Shown in pieces: positions 46,137 through 54,049 of a stretch of 64,000 bases of DNA. The DNA is from Bradyrhizobium diversitatis (GTDB lineage Bacteria; Pseudomonadota; Alphaproteobacteria; Rhizobiales; Xanthobacteraceae). A program made the translations under genes and the position numbers. The notes under the pieces are model-generated. The model was not told the origin of the DNA. It ran no database searches and was given only the letters and a program-made list of their open reading frames with translations. Each line of letters starts with the position of its first letter. Position 1 is the first letter of the stretch. The DNA lies in assembly GCF_016031635.1 (NCBI RefSeq), contig NZ_JACEGD010000007.1:153608-217607 (forward strand). Reading direction: 5' to 3'.

Positions 46137-47017
46137 CAGTCCAAACTCTCTGCCGGATGTAGCAATCCGAGCTTAATGGTCAACATCGACGCCAGAACCT
46201 CGATCGCCATGAGGTTGGTGAACGCGATGACAGACTTCGCTTCGGTCAAAGGAGAATTGACGGCTGCGGTGAGCAGTACCTCGTCGGCATATTTCGCGAT
46301 GGGTCCATCATGGCGATGCGTGATCACGGCGGTGAATGCGCCTGCGGCCTTGGCACGACGTAAGGCCTCCACCGTTTCCTCGGTCATGCCCGATTCAGAG
46401 ACCGCGATTGCGACGGACGTTGGACCCAAACCGCTCGCGACGTAGGCAGCATAGGTCGTGTCGACGATAGCATGAGCCGGCAGGCCAATACGCAGCAGCC
46501 GGAAAGCCAGATGTTGGCCTATCAATCCCGAGATTGCAGCGCCGTACACATCGATGCGACGAGCCTTAACCAGTGCATCCGCTAACCGATCAACGGCATG
46601 CTGATCCAGCAGGAATTGTGTTTCGCGCGTTGCTTGCACGATGCGGTTGGCCAGCTCTTCGGTCAGGTCGGTGTTTGCTTTGGCCTCATTCGCGTCCCCC
46701 TCCTGGAAGCGCTGTGATGCCAGATCGGCGGCAAGCGCAAGCTTGAATTCTTGCAGTCCGGCAAAACCAACTACCTGGCAGAACCGGACAATACTTGCCG
46801 GGCCGCTTTTGGTCACGATCGCGAGTTCGCTCGCTGTCTGCCGGATGACCAAATCCGGGTTCTCAAGGACGTATTTTGCAATCCGCTGCAGTGCCTTGGG
46901 AAGGCCCGCTATATAGGCACGAACCAGGGGCAGCGCCCCGTAGCGTTTGGCACGCTGGACCGCCTGGGCATCAGATACTTCGCTTCGGTTAGGAGTCGCC
47001 TCGCTCGTGTCGCTCAT
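46136..47017 (-). CDS. RpiR-family regulator, copy 1
   Basis: The protein has 293 aa from ATG 47017. N-terminal RpiR helix-turn-helix (ALQRIAKYVLENPDLVIRQTASELAIVTKSGPASIVRFCQVVGFAGLQEFKLALAADL) and C-terminal SIS domain (RIDVYGAAISGLIGQHLAFRLLRIGLPAH, ATYAAYVASGLGPTSVAIAVSESGMTEETVEALRRAKAAGAFTAVITH). SIS domains bind phosphosugars, so the effector is probably a phosphorylated sugar or polyol. It is coupled to the methyltransferase by ATGA. A close paralogue lies at 62702-63535, also directly behind a methyltransferase. Confidence 0.92.
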   Translation of the reverse strand: MSDTSEATPNRSEVSDAQAVQRAKRYGALPLVRAYIAGLPKALQRIAKYVLENPDLVIRQTASELAIVTKSGPASIVRFCQVVGFAGLQEFKLALAADLASQRFQEGDANEAKANTDLTEELANRIVQATRETQFLLDQHAVDRLADALVKARRIDVYGAAISGLIGQHLAFRLLRIGLPAHAIVDTTYAAYVASGLGPTSVAIAVSESGMTEETVEALRRAKAAGAFTAVITHRHDGPIAKYADEVLLTAAVNSPLTEAKSVIAFTNLMAIEVLASMLTIKLGLLHPAESLD

Positions 47018-47682
47018 CTTTTGCGCTCCGCAATCATGTGCCAATGCCAGTATTCCGGCAGGGCGACATCCTGCCGATCCTCGACTTGGAGCCATTCGAA
47101 TCCGCGAAAAAGCCCATTGAGCCGAGCAGTGTCGCAGAAATAATGGGGATGGTGATGGTCAGCTTCGCCATCATCCCACACGAATGTGTCCGGCGCGACT
47201 TCGCGACCACGATGCGGCGCAGCGCTCCGGCTCGAAAGCATGGTTGCCTGCAGAATGCCGCCGTTGCGCAGGACACGTCGCGCTTCGGAAACGGCCGCGG
47301 CAACGACGTCCGCGTCACCGTGGCAAAAGACGTTATAGGAGACGACGTAGTCAAAGGACTGATCGTCGAAGGGAAGACTCGTCATCGACGCACGCTGCGT
47401 TTCGATTGTAAGGTTTTGAGCCGCCGCGGTTGCACGCAGTTCATTGAGACCAACCTCGGACATATCCATCGCGCAAACCGCGTATCCGGTTTGCGCGAGA
47501 TGGAGAGCGTGACGTCCCAGTCCGCAGCCCAGATCGAGCGCCCGTCGAAACCCATTTTTAAAGAGATGGGCCGCCGTGTCGACGACTTCGCTTTCAGGCC
47601 GAAGCCAATCCGAACGGCCTTTTTCGGTCGCCCATTGTTCATCCCATGCGCGATAAGCGGTATCGGTAGCTGTCGATAACAT
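47014..47682 (-). CDS. Class I SAM methyltransferase, copy 1 of a duplicated methyltransferase-RpiR pair
   Basis: The protein has 222 aa from ATG 47682, with GGAGAA in front; a TTG at 47727 is upstream. Motif I is ALDLGCGLGRHALHLAQTGYAVCAMDMSEVGLNEL; then SMTSLPFDDQSFDYVVSYNVFCHGDADVVAAAVSEARRVLRNGGILQATMLSSRS. It is TehB/UbiE-like, with FEWLQVEDRQ and HWHMIAERKR at the end. The substrate is unknown. It lies 41 bp after the binding-protein gene and is coupled to rpiR. The paralogue at 61993 shares nearly every motif, so the two-gene unit was duplicated. Confidence 0.88.
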   Translation of the reverse strand: MLSTATDTAYRAWDEQWATEKGRSDWLRPESEVVDTAAHLFKNGFRRALDLGCGLGRHALHLAQTGYAVCAMDMSEVGLNELRATAAAQNLTIETQRASMTSLPFDDQSFDYVVSYNVFCHGDADVVAAAVSEARRVLRNGGILQATMLSSRSAAPHRGREVAPDTFVWDDGEADHHHPHYFCDTARLNGLFRGFEWLQVEDRQDVALPEYWHWHMIAERKR

Positions 47683-47723
47683 TAAAAGTTTCTCCGAGTG
47701 AATCAGGGGCGAGTGCGATATCG

Positions 47724-48995
47724 TCAAACTTTGGGCAGAAGAGCGTCGACGTCAGCGCGCATAGCTTTCAGCGCGACCTCCGGCGCAACCTTGAGCGTCA
47801 CGACGCTGCGCAGGTGATCGAGCAAGACGTCGCTGATCTTGATCGCGTTCGGACCGGGGAAGGAGTACCAGGCGGTGAGGATCGGCAATTGCTCAAGGGC
47901 GGCCTTTGCCTGTGGCGTCTTGATATAGTAGTCGTCCAGGTTGGATGCGGCGTTGGCGTTGCCTGGTAGCGCACCCGTCATGCGGACCACGATAGCCTGC
48001 CCAACTGGACCCGTCGCGAACTTGAGGAATTCCCAGGCGGCCTTCTGCTTCACCTGGTCGGATGTCGTTATGCTGAGAAAGCCGCCACCGGCTGGAACAT
48101 GCCCGCCCTCCGTTTTCGGAAGCGGTGCCGAGCCCAATTCAAACCGGCCCCGGATTGCTTTTTCATAAGCGCCAAGACGCCGGTTCGATGTGAAGATCAT
48201 TCCCGTGACGCCTGCGGCGAAACTCTGGCCTCCCTGGTCCGCGGTCATGTCTACCTGCCCTGCTTCCCCGAATTTTCGCAGGATTTGCAGAGCCCTGAGG
48301 CCGGTCGAATCGTTGAAGGCAATCGCCTTTTCGTCGGGCGACATCATGCGCCCCCCAAGCGAAAAGAGCAGGGCCTGATACATCCAATTTCCGTCGGCGG
48401 CGTAGTCGAAGAATGCTCCGGTCCTGCCGCCGCCGAGCGCGGTGATTTTCTTCGCGGCCTCGGTCACACTGTCCCAAGTTGCGAAGGTTTGCGGATCGAC
48501 GCCTGCTTCCCTGAAGAGATCGGCGTTGTAGAAAATGACCGGATTCGAGAGCTGGAGCGGAAGGCCCCATTGCTGGGCGCGAAGCTCGCCCAAGCTCACC
48601 AGCGCCGGAGAATAGCCCTGCCTTACCCAGTCGGACTCTTCGGCAATCAGGGCGTCCAGCGGAATCGCAGCCTTGTTGTCGGCGACGATCCGGAGCCGGT
48701 TATAGCCTTGGACCGCTAGTTCTGCGGCGGCCCCGGTTCGTATGTCGAGGATTGTACGCTGGAGTTGGGCGTCCCAACTTTGGGCAGGGGCCTGGATGCG
48801 AATCTCGATCTGTGGCGCCTGCTCGTGGAATTTGTCGATCAATGCCTGCATGGTCGGTTGGAAGGCGGCGTCGAAGAAGGAGACCTGGATGCGCACTTTG
48901 TCCCGTGCGCGAGCGGCGGGTCCGCCAAACGCGAGATCGAGTGTTCCGCCTGCGACCGCAGCACCGGCAGAGGCCAGGAAAGTCCGTCGCTTCAT
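47724..48995 (-). CDS. ABC sugar-type extracellular binding protein, Tat-exported
   Basis: The protein has 423 aa from ATG 48995. The signal peptide MKRRTFLASAGAAVAGGTLD has a twin-arginine motif (RRTFLA), so export is probably folded via Tat. Mature part is family 1 solute-binding: VRIQVSFFDAAFQPTMQALIDKFHEQAPQIEIRIQ, the LQRTILDIRTGAAAELAVQG segment, AIPLDALIAEESDWVRQGYSPALVSLGELRAQQWGLPLQLSNPVIFYNADLFREAGVDP. UgpB and MalE are relatives. It is the first gene of the seven-gene minus operon and starts 174 bp from the divergent metallophosphoesterase. The ligand is not known; the neighbours suggest a phosphodiester or sugar derivative. Confidence 0.93.
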   Translation of the reverse strand: MKRRTFLASAGAAVAGGTLDLAFGGPAARARDKVRIQVSFFDAAFQPTMQALIDKFHEQAPQIEIRIQAPAQSWDAQLQRTILDIRTGAAAELAVQGYNRLRIVADNKAAIPLDALIAEESDWVRQGYSPALVSLGELRAQQWGLPLQLSNPVIFYNADLFREAGVDPQTFATWDSVTEAAKKITALGGGRTGAFFDYAADGNWMYQALLFSLGGRMMSPDEKAIAFNDSTGLRALQILRKFGEAGQVDMTADQGGQSFAAGVTGMIFTSNRRLGAYEKAIRGRFELGSAPLPKTEGGHVPAGGGFLSITTSDQVKQKAAWEFLKFATGPVGQAIVVRMTGALPGNANAASNLDDYYIKTPQAKAALEQLPILTAWYSFPGPNAIKISDVLLDHLRSVVTLKVAPEVALKAMRADVDALLPKV

Positions 48996-49074
48996 CGTGT
49001 TACCCCTCGAAGGCTGGATCGCAATGCCCACGTTTGGGCGGTTTTCGAGGGGACAGATACCGGAACATTGTTTC

Positions 49075-49117
49075 AGAATGACGACAGACATCCGGAATGT
49101 CATTCCGTCGTCATTCT
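49075..49117. promoter_or_regulatory. Nested palindromic operator in the divergent promoter region
   Basis: Outer arms AGAATGACGAC (49075-49085) and GTCGTCATTCT (49107-49117) are perfect inverted repeats. Between them, adjacent to the right arm, lies a perfect inner palindrome GGAATG-T-CATTCC (49094-49106). It lies between the two divergent start codons (48995 and 49169). A dimer- or tetramer-binding regulator is implied; the two RpiR proteins or the Crp-like protein are the local candidates. Confidence 0.7.
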
Positions 49118-49168
49118 CTTCATGATACCGAACAGGCTCGATGGCCTACCGAGTCGGGATGACTGCCA

Positions 49169-50020
49169 ATGCTGAAAATCATACAAGTAACAGACCTGCA
49201 TCTGACGCCGCCTGGCATTCAGCACGTCGGCTGCGATCCGCGGCAGCGGTTGGATGCGGCAATTGCCAGCATCAATGCTGAGCATGCGGACGCCGATCTG
49301 GTCGTCATTACTGGCGATCTTGCGGCCCTTGGGCAGGCCACCGCCTACCAGCAACTAAGGGAGTGTCTTGTCGAACTGAGGTTGCCTTTCCGGCTTTGCC
49401 TCGGCAACGGCGATCATCGCGCGCGCTTCCGGGCTGCTTTCCCTGACGTGCCGGCGGACGAAAGCGGCTTTGTTCAATCGACTGTGCAAATCGACGGGCA
49501 GCATCTGATTTTTCTCGATACGCTTGCAGCCGATGGCAGCCATTCGGGCGAACTTTGCGATGCTCGCCTGTCATGGCTGAAACATCGCCTTGATGAGATC
49601 GGTGCGGCTCCTGTCCTGTTGTTCTTGCACCATCCGCCATTTCCGATCGGCATACCGCTTCTGGACTCGCTGGCGCTCAAGTCCCCCGAGCGGCTGGCAT
49701 CAGTTCTTGCTGGCAGAAACATCCGGCACATGTTCTTTGGGCATCTCCACAGGGCGATTGCGGGCTCCTGGAATGGCATTCCGTTTTCGGTTTTGCGCAG
49801 CACCGTGTCCCAATTTTCGCTTCGTTTGGGAGTAGATCCAGCCGCACGCTGCCTGGAGGCGCCGTTCTATGCGATCGCCCTGGTCTCACCGGAGAGCGTT
49901 GTGGTTCACTTCCACGACTACACTTACGAAGGGCCTGTTTTCGAATATTCCCCGGTCCCGGCGGTCATTGTCGATGACGAATCCATCGCCTACACTTTCC
50001 AGCAGGCCAATGCTTCGTGA
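49169..50020 (+). CDS. Calcineurin-like metallophosphoesterase (CpdA/GpdQ type)
   Basis: The protein has 283 aa. Five metal-binding motifs in order: QVTDLHL, VITGDLAA, GNGDHRARF, FLHHPPF and MFFGHLHRAIAG. This is the class III cyclic nucleotide/glycerophosphodiester phosphodiesterase subfamily (CpdA, Rv0805, GpdQ), which cleaves phosphodiesters using two metals. It is divergent from an UgpB-type transporter, and its stop overlaps the HAD phosphatase start (GTGA). That order fits imported phosphodiester first being cut, then dephosphorylated. Hydrolysis of 3',5'-cAMP, feeding the Crp-like regulator, is the alternative. Confidence 0.88.
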   Translation: MLKIIQVTDLHLTPPGIQHVGCDPRQRLDAAIASINAEHADADLVVITGDLAALGQATAYQQLRECLVELRLPFRLCLGNGDHRARFRAAFPDVPADESGFVQSTVQIDGQHLIFLDTLAADGSHSGELCDARLSWLKHRLDEIGAAPVLLFLHHPPFPIGIPLLDSLALKSPERLASVLAGRNIRHMFFGHLHRAIAGSWNGIPFSVLRSTVSQFSLRLGVDPAARCLEAPFYAIALVSPESVVVHFHDYTYEGPVFEYSPVPAVIVDDESIAYTFQQANAS

Positions 50021-50703
50021 CCGGGACGTTGTCGTTAAGGCCGCCGCAGTTGATCATTTGGGACTGCGATGGCGTGCTCATCGATTCGGAAGAGATTGCA
50101 GCCCGCGTTCACGCGCGCGCGCTGAACCAGATCGGACTGCCAATCACTGCCAAGACGATCTCAGAACGGTTTGTTGGCGCGGCAGACAGGGACCTCTACG
50201 CTGCCTTCGAACGAGAGCTGGGCGCGCCTTTGCCGATTGACTATCATGCCACTGTCCAGGACGAGATCACACAGCTTTACCGGTCGGCCCTCCAGCCTAC
50301 GCCAGGTATCCGCGAAGTGCTCGGGATCGCTGGAAGCCACAGCAAGATGTGCGTGGCGTCCAACAGTTCCCCCGGAAAGCTGCGTCTCGGGCTGTCCGTA
50401 ACTGGGCTGGACCTCTGGTTCTTGCCGCATGTATTCAGCGCGGCTCAGGTTACCCGAGGCAAGCCCGCTCCTGATCTATTTCTCTTTGCCGCGCAGCAAA
50501 TGGGTATCTCGTCGTGCGACTGTCTCGTTGTTGAAGACAGTATCAACGGCGTGAAGGCCGCCGTCAGGGCCGGCATGAGGGTGATTGGCTTCTCCCTCCA
50601 TTCGCACAGGCGCGAGGAACATGCTCGGCGGCTTCTTGATGAAGGTGCAGTTGCCATCGCCCGTGACTGTACCGAACTAACTGGCTTAATGAGATGGCAT
50701 TGA
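50017..50703 (+). CDS. HAD-family phosphatase (phosphoglycolate phosphatase/beta-PGM-like)
   Basis: The protein has 228 aa from GTG 50017, overlapping the metallophosphoesterase stop. Motif I LIIWDCDGVLIDSEEIAA (DxDGVxxDS), motif II CVASNSSPGKL, motif III GKPAPDLFLFAAQQMG, motif IV CLVVEDSINGVKAAVRAGM. All catalytic residues are present, so this should be an active phosphatase or phosphomutase on small phosphates. Translational coupling to the phosphodiesterase suggests sequential action: diester, then monoester, then free alcohol or sugar. Confidence 0.9.
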   Translation: MTGTLSLRPPQLIIWDCDGVLIDSEEIAARVHARALNQIGLPITAKTISERFVGAADRDLYAAFERELGAPLPIDYHATVQDEITQLYRSALQPTPGIREVLGIAGSHSKMCVASNSSPGKLRLGLSVTGLDLWFLPHVFSAAQVTRGKPAPDLFLFAAQQMGISSCDCLVVEDSINGVKAAVRAGMRVIGFSLHSHRREEHARRLLDEGAVAIARDCTELTGLMRWH

Positions 50704-51491
50704 CCTGCTGGTCCGCCTCGTGAATTGGTCCATCGCCAAAGCTAGCCCAAGGACGCTTGATGCCGATGACGGCCGGGTAATTGTGATGGACCATGGTAAT
50801 CGCTGCAAAGGTCGGGAAGCAACGCTCGATAGCTCGGGTTAGCCCAGTTGAGCTGCGTCGATAGATCCGTCAGGGCTCTTCAAACACCGCCGTGTTAAGC
50901 TGGTTGCGCTTCCAATCGCTGTACCTTCGAGGGTCCCCGACGCGCCGGCATTGCAATGACAGGCTCCGGAAACAATCCAAGAAGATAATCCGCTCCTTCG
51001 CTCGCCCGCAGGCCGCACAATTGCACGGCAATTCTCCCGCAGCACTCGCAAGTCATCAGCACCAGAGCATACGACTTAGAAGCGCTTGGGCCCAGGTCAA
51101 CTACCAATGTTAGTGATTGATCTCGCGGCAGAAGCACTTCAACTATTTGCCTTATGAACATCGGGCTGGGCAAATATCGGGCGCAAGGAGTTCGGCATGC
51201 AAACTCAATTGCAATCTGTTTTCGAAGGCCGTGGTCGCTGTGCTGACTCCTCGACAAGAAAACTGAGTGCCCGGGTCTGCTCCATCTCCATCTCTCCTTC
51301 CCCATGGAGGCGCATGATGAGCTCCCTGGCGTGACGAAGAGGCTATCGGTCCCGATTTAGGTTTTGAGCCTCGTTGGCCAGGACGCGCTTGCCGAGACGG
51401 CGGAGTGATATCTGCTGAAGCAGGACACGTAGCGGCCAATAGGCGGCGCGGATGACCTTGCAAGGTGCACTACCAGTCAGGAGCAGCGCAC
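50704..51491. other. Intergenic interval within the plus-strand cluster
   Basis: About 790 bp, the only large gap in the 49-63.5 kb run, so a separate promoter for the aminotransferase is likely here. A weak minus-strand mini-ORF (50895-51056) reads MTCECCGRIAVQLCGLRASE and could be a small zinc-binding protein, but I would not rely on it. Confidence 0.45.
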
Positions 51492-52700
51492 ATGTTGGCG
51501 CAACGGATGAATTTGCTTTCAGGTCCGGGCACTGCCGCCGCCCGTGAGGCAGCCAAGATAGCCGCAGCGGGTGGCCGCAAAATTATCGATCTGGCGGCCG
51601 GCGAAGTCATCATCGAGCCCCCCTCATCCGTGTGCGAAGGAGCGATTGCCGCCATCAATGCCGGAACAAACCGCTACACCGACTCCATAGGCCTTACGCC
51701 GCTTCGCAAGGCTGTCGCCGAAAAGCTGTCGGCAGAGACAGGCATCGGCTGGAATACGGAGAATATCGCTGTTACAGCGGGCGCGAAGCAAGCACTGCTC
51801 GACGCGGCCTTGGCCGTGCTCGATCCGGGTGACGAAGTCATCATCATCCGCCCGTGTTGGCCGACATTCCCGTCCCAGGTTATTCTCGCCGGCGCAACGC
51901 CTGTGTTCCTTGATGCCCGCCCGCCGACATATGTTCCCGATATCGGCGCAGTCCGCAGCGCGGTCACACCGCGGACGAAAGCCATTATCATCAACTCGCC
52001 CAATAATCCGACCGGCGCAGTCTATGATCGAACGATCCTCCAGGCTATCGGCGATCTCGCTATCAACTATCAGCTCTGGATCGTTTCGGACGAATGCTAC
52101 TCCAGCTTCGTGTTTACCGGTGCACGCCACGAGTCGATCGTCATGGCGCATCCCGGCGTACGTTCACGGACGATCCTCGTCAACGCCTTCTCCAAAGAGC
52201 TGGCGATCACCGGTTGGCGCTTGGGTTATTTCGCGGCCTCCCCGGAAATCGTCTCCGCAGCCAAGACGCTGCAGAGCCATATGACCTCGAATGCCAATGT
52301 GATCGCACAGCAGGCGATCCTGCACCACCTCGAAGTCGGTGACGGCAGCTTCGAACGGGACATGCAGCAGCGCTTGTCCAACGCTCGCAACTCTGGTCTC
52401 CGCATCCTGTCTGGTCTGCATGATGTGCCCCCACCGAACGCCAATGGCTCATTCTTCTTCTATCTCGATCTGAGCAGTCTCATCTCCGCGTTGCCGGCCA
52501 ACGGTCCCGTCCGATCTACCGACGATGTTGCACGATTGCTCCTGGAGCAGGCCGATGTGGGATCCGTTGCGGGGACTACGTTTGGCGACGCGAACGGGCT
52601 GCGCCTGTCCTACGGCGCTCCTCCAGACCTGCTGGAGCCGGGACTGGAGCGTGTCGTCGCGACCCTGAACAGCCTGAAGACCAGGCAAGCAGCCGCCTAA
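51492..52700 (+). CDS. Class I/II PLP aminotransferase (AspC-like)
   Basis: The protein has 402 aa from ATG 51492, with AGGAG about 8 nt upstream. IIDLAAGEVIIEPPSSV, NRYTDSIGLTPLRKAVAEKLS, VTAGAKQALLDAALAVLDPGDEVIIIRPCWPTFPSQV, INSPNNPTGAVYD, VSDECYSSFVF and the PLP lysine in VNAFSKELAITGWRLGYF show the aspartate-aminotransferase subgroup I gamma fold. The final Arg in NGLRLSYG is the substrate-carboxylate ligand. It would aminate a keto acid or use an amino acid donor. The downstream nucleotidyltransferase remnant, CDP-alcohol transferase and second aminotransferase suggest a biosynthetic role. Confidence 0.88.
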   Translation: MLAQRMNLLSGPGTAAAREAAKIAAAGGRKIIDLAAGEVIIEPPSSVCEGAIAAINAGTNRYTDSIGLTPLRKAVAEKLSAETGIGWNTENIAVTAGAKQALLDAALAVLDPGDEVIIIRPCWPTFPSQVILAGATPVFLDARPPTYVPDIGAVRSAVTPRTKAIIINSPNNPTGAVYDRTILQAIGDLAINYQLWIVSDECYSSFVFTGARHESIVMAHPGVRSRTILVNAFSKELAITGWRLGYFAASPEIVSAAKTLQSHMTSNANVIAQQAILHHLEVGDGSFERDMQQRLSNARNSGLRILSGLHDVPPPNANGSFFFYLDLSSLISALPANGPVRSTDDVARLLLEQADVGSVAGTTFGDANGLRLSYGAPPDLLEPGLERVVATLNSLKTRQAAA

Positions 52701-52721
52701 CCATTACCAGAAAGCCTCGAA

Positions 52722-53378
52722 ATGCCCAATCGCAGATGCGCCGTGATCCTTGCCGCTGGAATGCGCACGCGGTTGCATCCTTACTCGGACCTCGTTCCGA
52801 TGCGATTGGTGGGAATGAGCGGCATCCTGATGCTGCAAAACGCCGTCCATCAACTCTCAGTGCTCGGGATTCGCAAAGCAGGCGTCGTCATACGCGACCG
52901 CTGTGAAGCCTTTACAGGATGCTGCCGCGAATTCCTGCAACAAGAGCTTCGAACTGCATCACCTACCAGGTGGAGCTTGACGGCCATCGCGTCGCCCCAT
53001 GCACCCACGACGTGTTCGGCGGTCGAGCTGGCCGACCATGGCTCCGTTACCACGTTCGGCATGGACCAAACTCCCCTCAAGAACGGGCGAAGAAGCCCTT
53101 CAAGACAAACCAACCTGACGCTCTTTTTCGCAGACGCTCTGCCCGAGCACCGACGACCAGCGCTCTGCCGCGCGGTGAAAAACGGGCGGCGGACGGCTTA
53201 TGTCCCCCAGATCCTCGCGCCTCTTGGCGACACTCGCAATCTAGCGCGTTCAACGACCGGTTTTCCCGCCGGTTCAAGATCGACAGTCGAGGAGATCTTT
53301 GGTCAGCGAAAGAACTACTCACGCCAGCCGAACTCATTCTCACCGCTCCCACCTCCATATCACTGGCACCAGGAGTAA
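52722..53378 (+). pseudogene. Decayed sugar/choline-type nucleotidyltransferase
   Basis: The open frame starts with a clear nucleotidyltransferase N-terminus (CAVILAAGMRTRLHPYSDLVPMRLV, then GILMLQNAVHQLSVLGIRKAGVVI). The usual GxGTR loop reads GMRTR. After about residue 75 the frame loses all family character (Arg/Pro/Thr-rich). In the +1 frame at about 53294-53344 appears DLWSAKELLTPAELILT, resembling the 'N..SLWxAxE.L..dfil..gD' motif of phosphocholine-type cytidylyltransferases. This points to frameshifts plus internal loss. The intact enzyme would have made an NDP-alcohol for the CDP-alcohol transferase 4 bp downstream. Confidence 0.6.
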
Positions 53379-53382
53379 GGCG

Positions 53383-53997
53383 ATGATCAGCCATCTCCGC
53401 GACTATGCCAATGCGATCACAACCCTTGGCTATCTGTTTGCCGTCGTTGGGCTGTTTCTGACGCTCAACGGCAAACTCGAGCTCGGTGTTGCAGCGATGC
53501 TTGGGACTTGGTTCCTGGATCATTGGGACGGCCACGTTGCGCGTAAGACAAGTCACCTTCGCCGGCCAGGTGCAGCTGACTTCGGAAAGAGCTTCGACGG
53601 CTTTTCCGACCTCGTTCACGGCGTCATTTTCCCCGCCGCAATCATCATTCTTGTTGGCCGAGGCACGGTGCTCTCGCTCGTCGCCAGTTTGCTTCTCGTG
53701 TTGGCCGGGGCGATCCGGCTCAGCTATTTTGAGAATGTCGGGCTCGCAGCCGATGCGCGTTTCATCGGAGTTCCGGTTTCTTATGACACCCCGTTGCTAG
53801 CTCTGCTCATTCTTCTGCGGCCATTGATTCCTGAATTCGGTTTTCCGGCTCTCCTTTCAATCGCTTTCATTTGCCTGAGTGTTTTGCACGTGAGCCCCAG
53901 GGTCAGGGTTCCCGCGATTCGCGGAAAGGCGGTCCCGATAGCAACAGCCGCAGCCGTCCTCACCGCGCTTGGCCTCATCTATTCACGCTACGGCTGA
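53383..53997 (+). CDS. CDP-alcohol phosphatidyltransferase-family membrane protein
   Basis: The protein has 204 aa from ATG 53383, with AGGAGTAAGG upstream. The CDP-alcohol signature is seen as DHWDGHVARKTSHL, then after an insert FGKSFDGFSDLVHG. The family pattern is D-x2-DG-x2-AR-x8-G-x3-D-x3-D. All acidic residues are there, but the AR-to-G spacing is longer than usual (about 13). At least five hydrophobic helices follow. Such enzymes make a phosphodiester from a CDP-alcohol and a second alcohol in the membrane (phospholipids, inositol phosphodiesters). The substrate is unknown. Its partner nucleotidyltransferase is decayed. Confidence 0.82.
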   Translation: MISHLRDYANAITTLGYLFAVVGLFLTLNGKLELGVAAMLGTWFLDHWDGHVARKTSHLRRPGAADFGKSFDGFSDLVHGVIFPAAIIILVGRGTVLSLVASLLLVLAGAIRLSYFENVGLAADARFIGVPVSYDTPLLALLILLRPLIPEFGFPALLSIAFICLSVLHVSPRVRVPAIRGKAVPIATAAAVLTALGLIYSRYG

Positions 53998-54049
53998 ACC
54001 AGCCGAACTTCTACCAGCTGCACCAGATCGAAACCTAGGAGAGTCCAGT

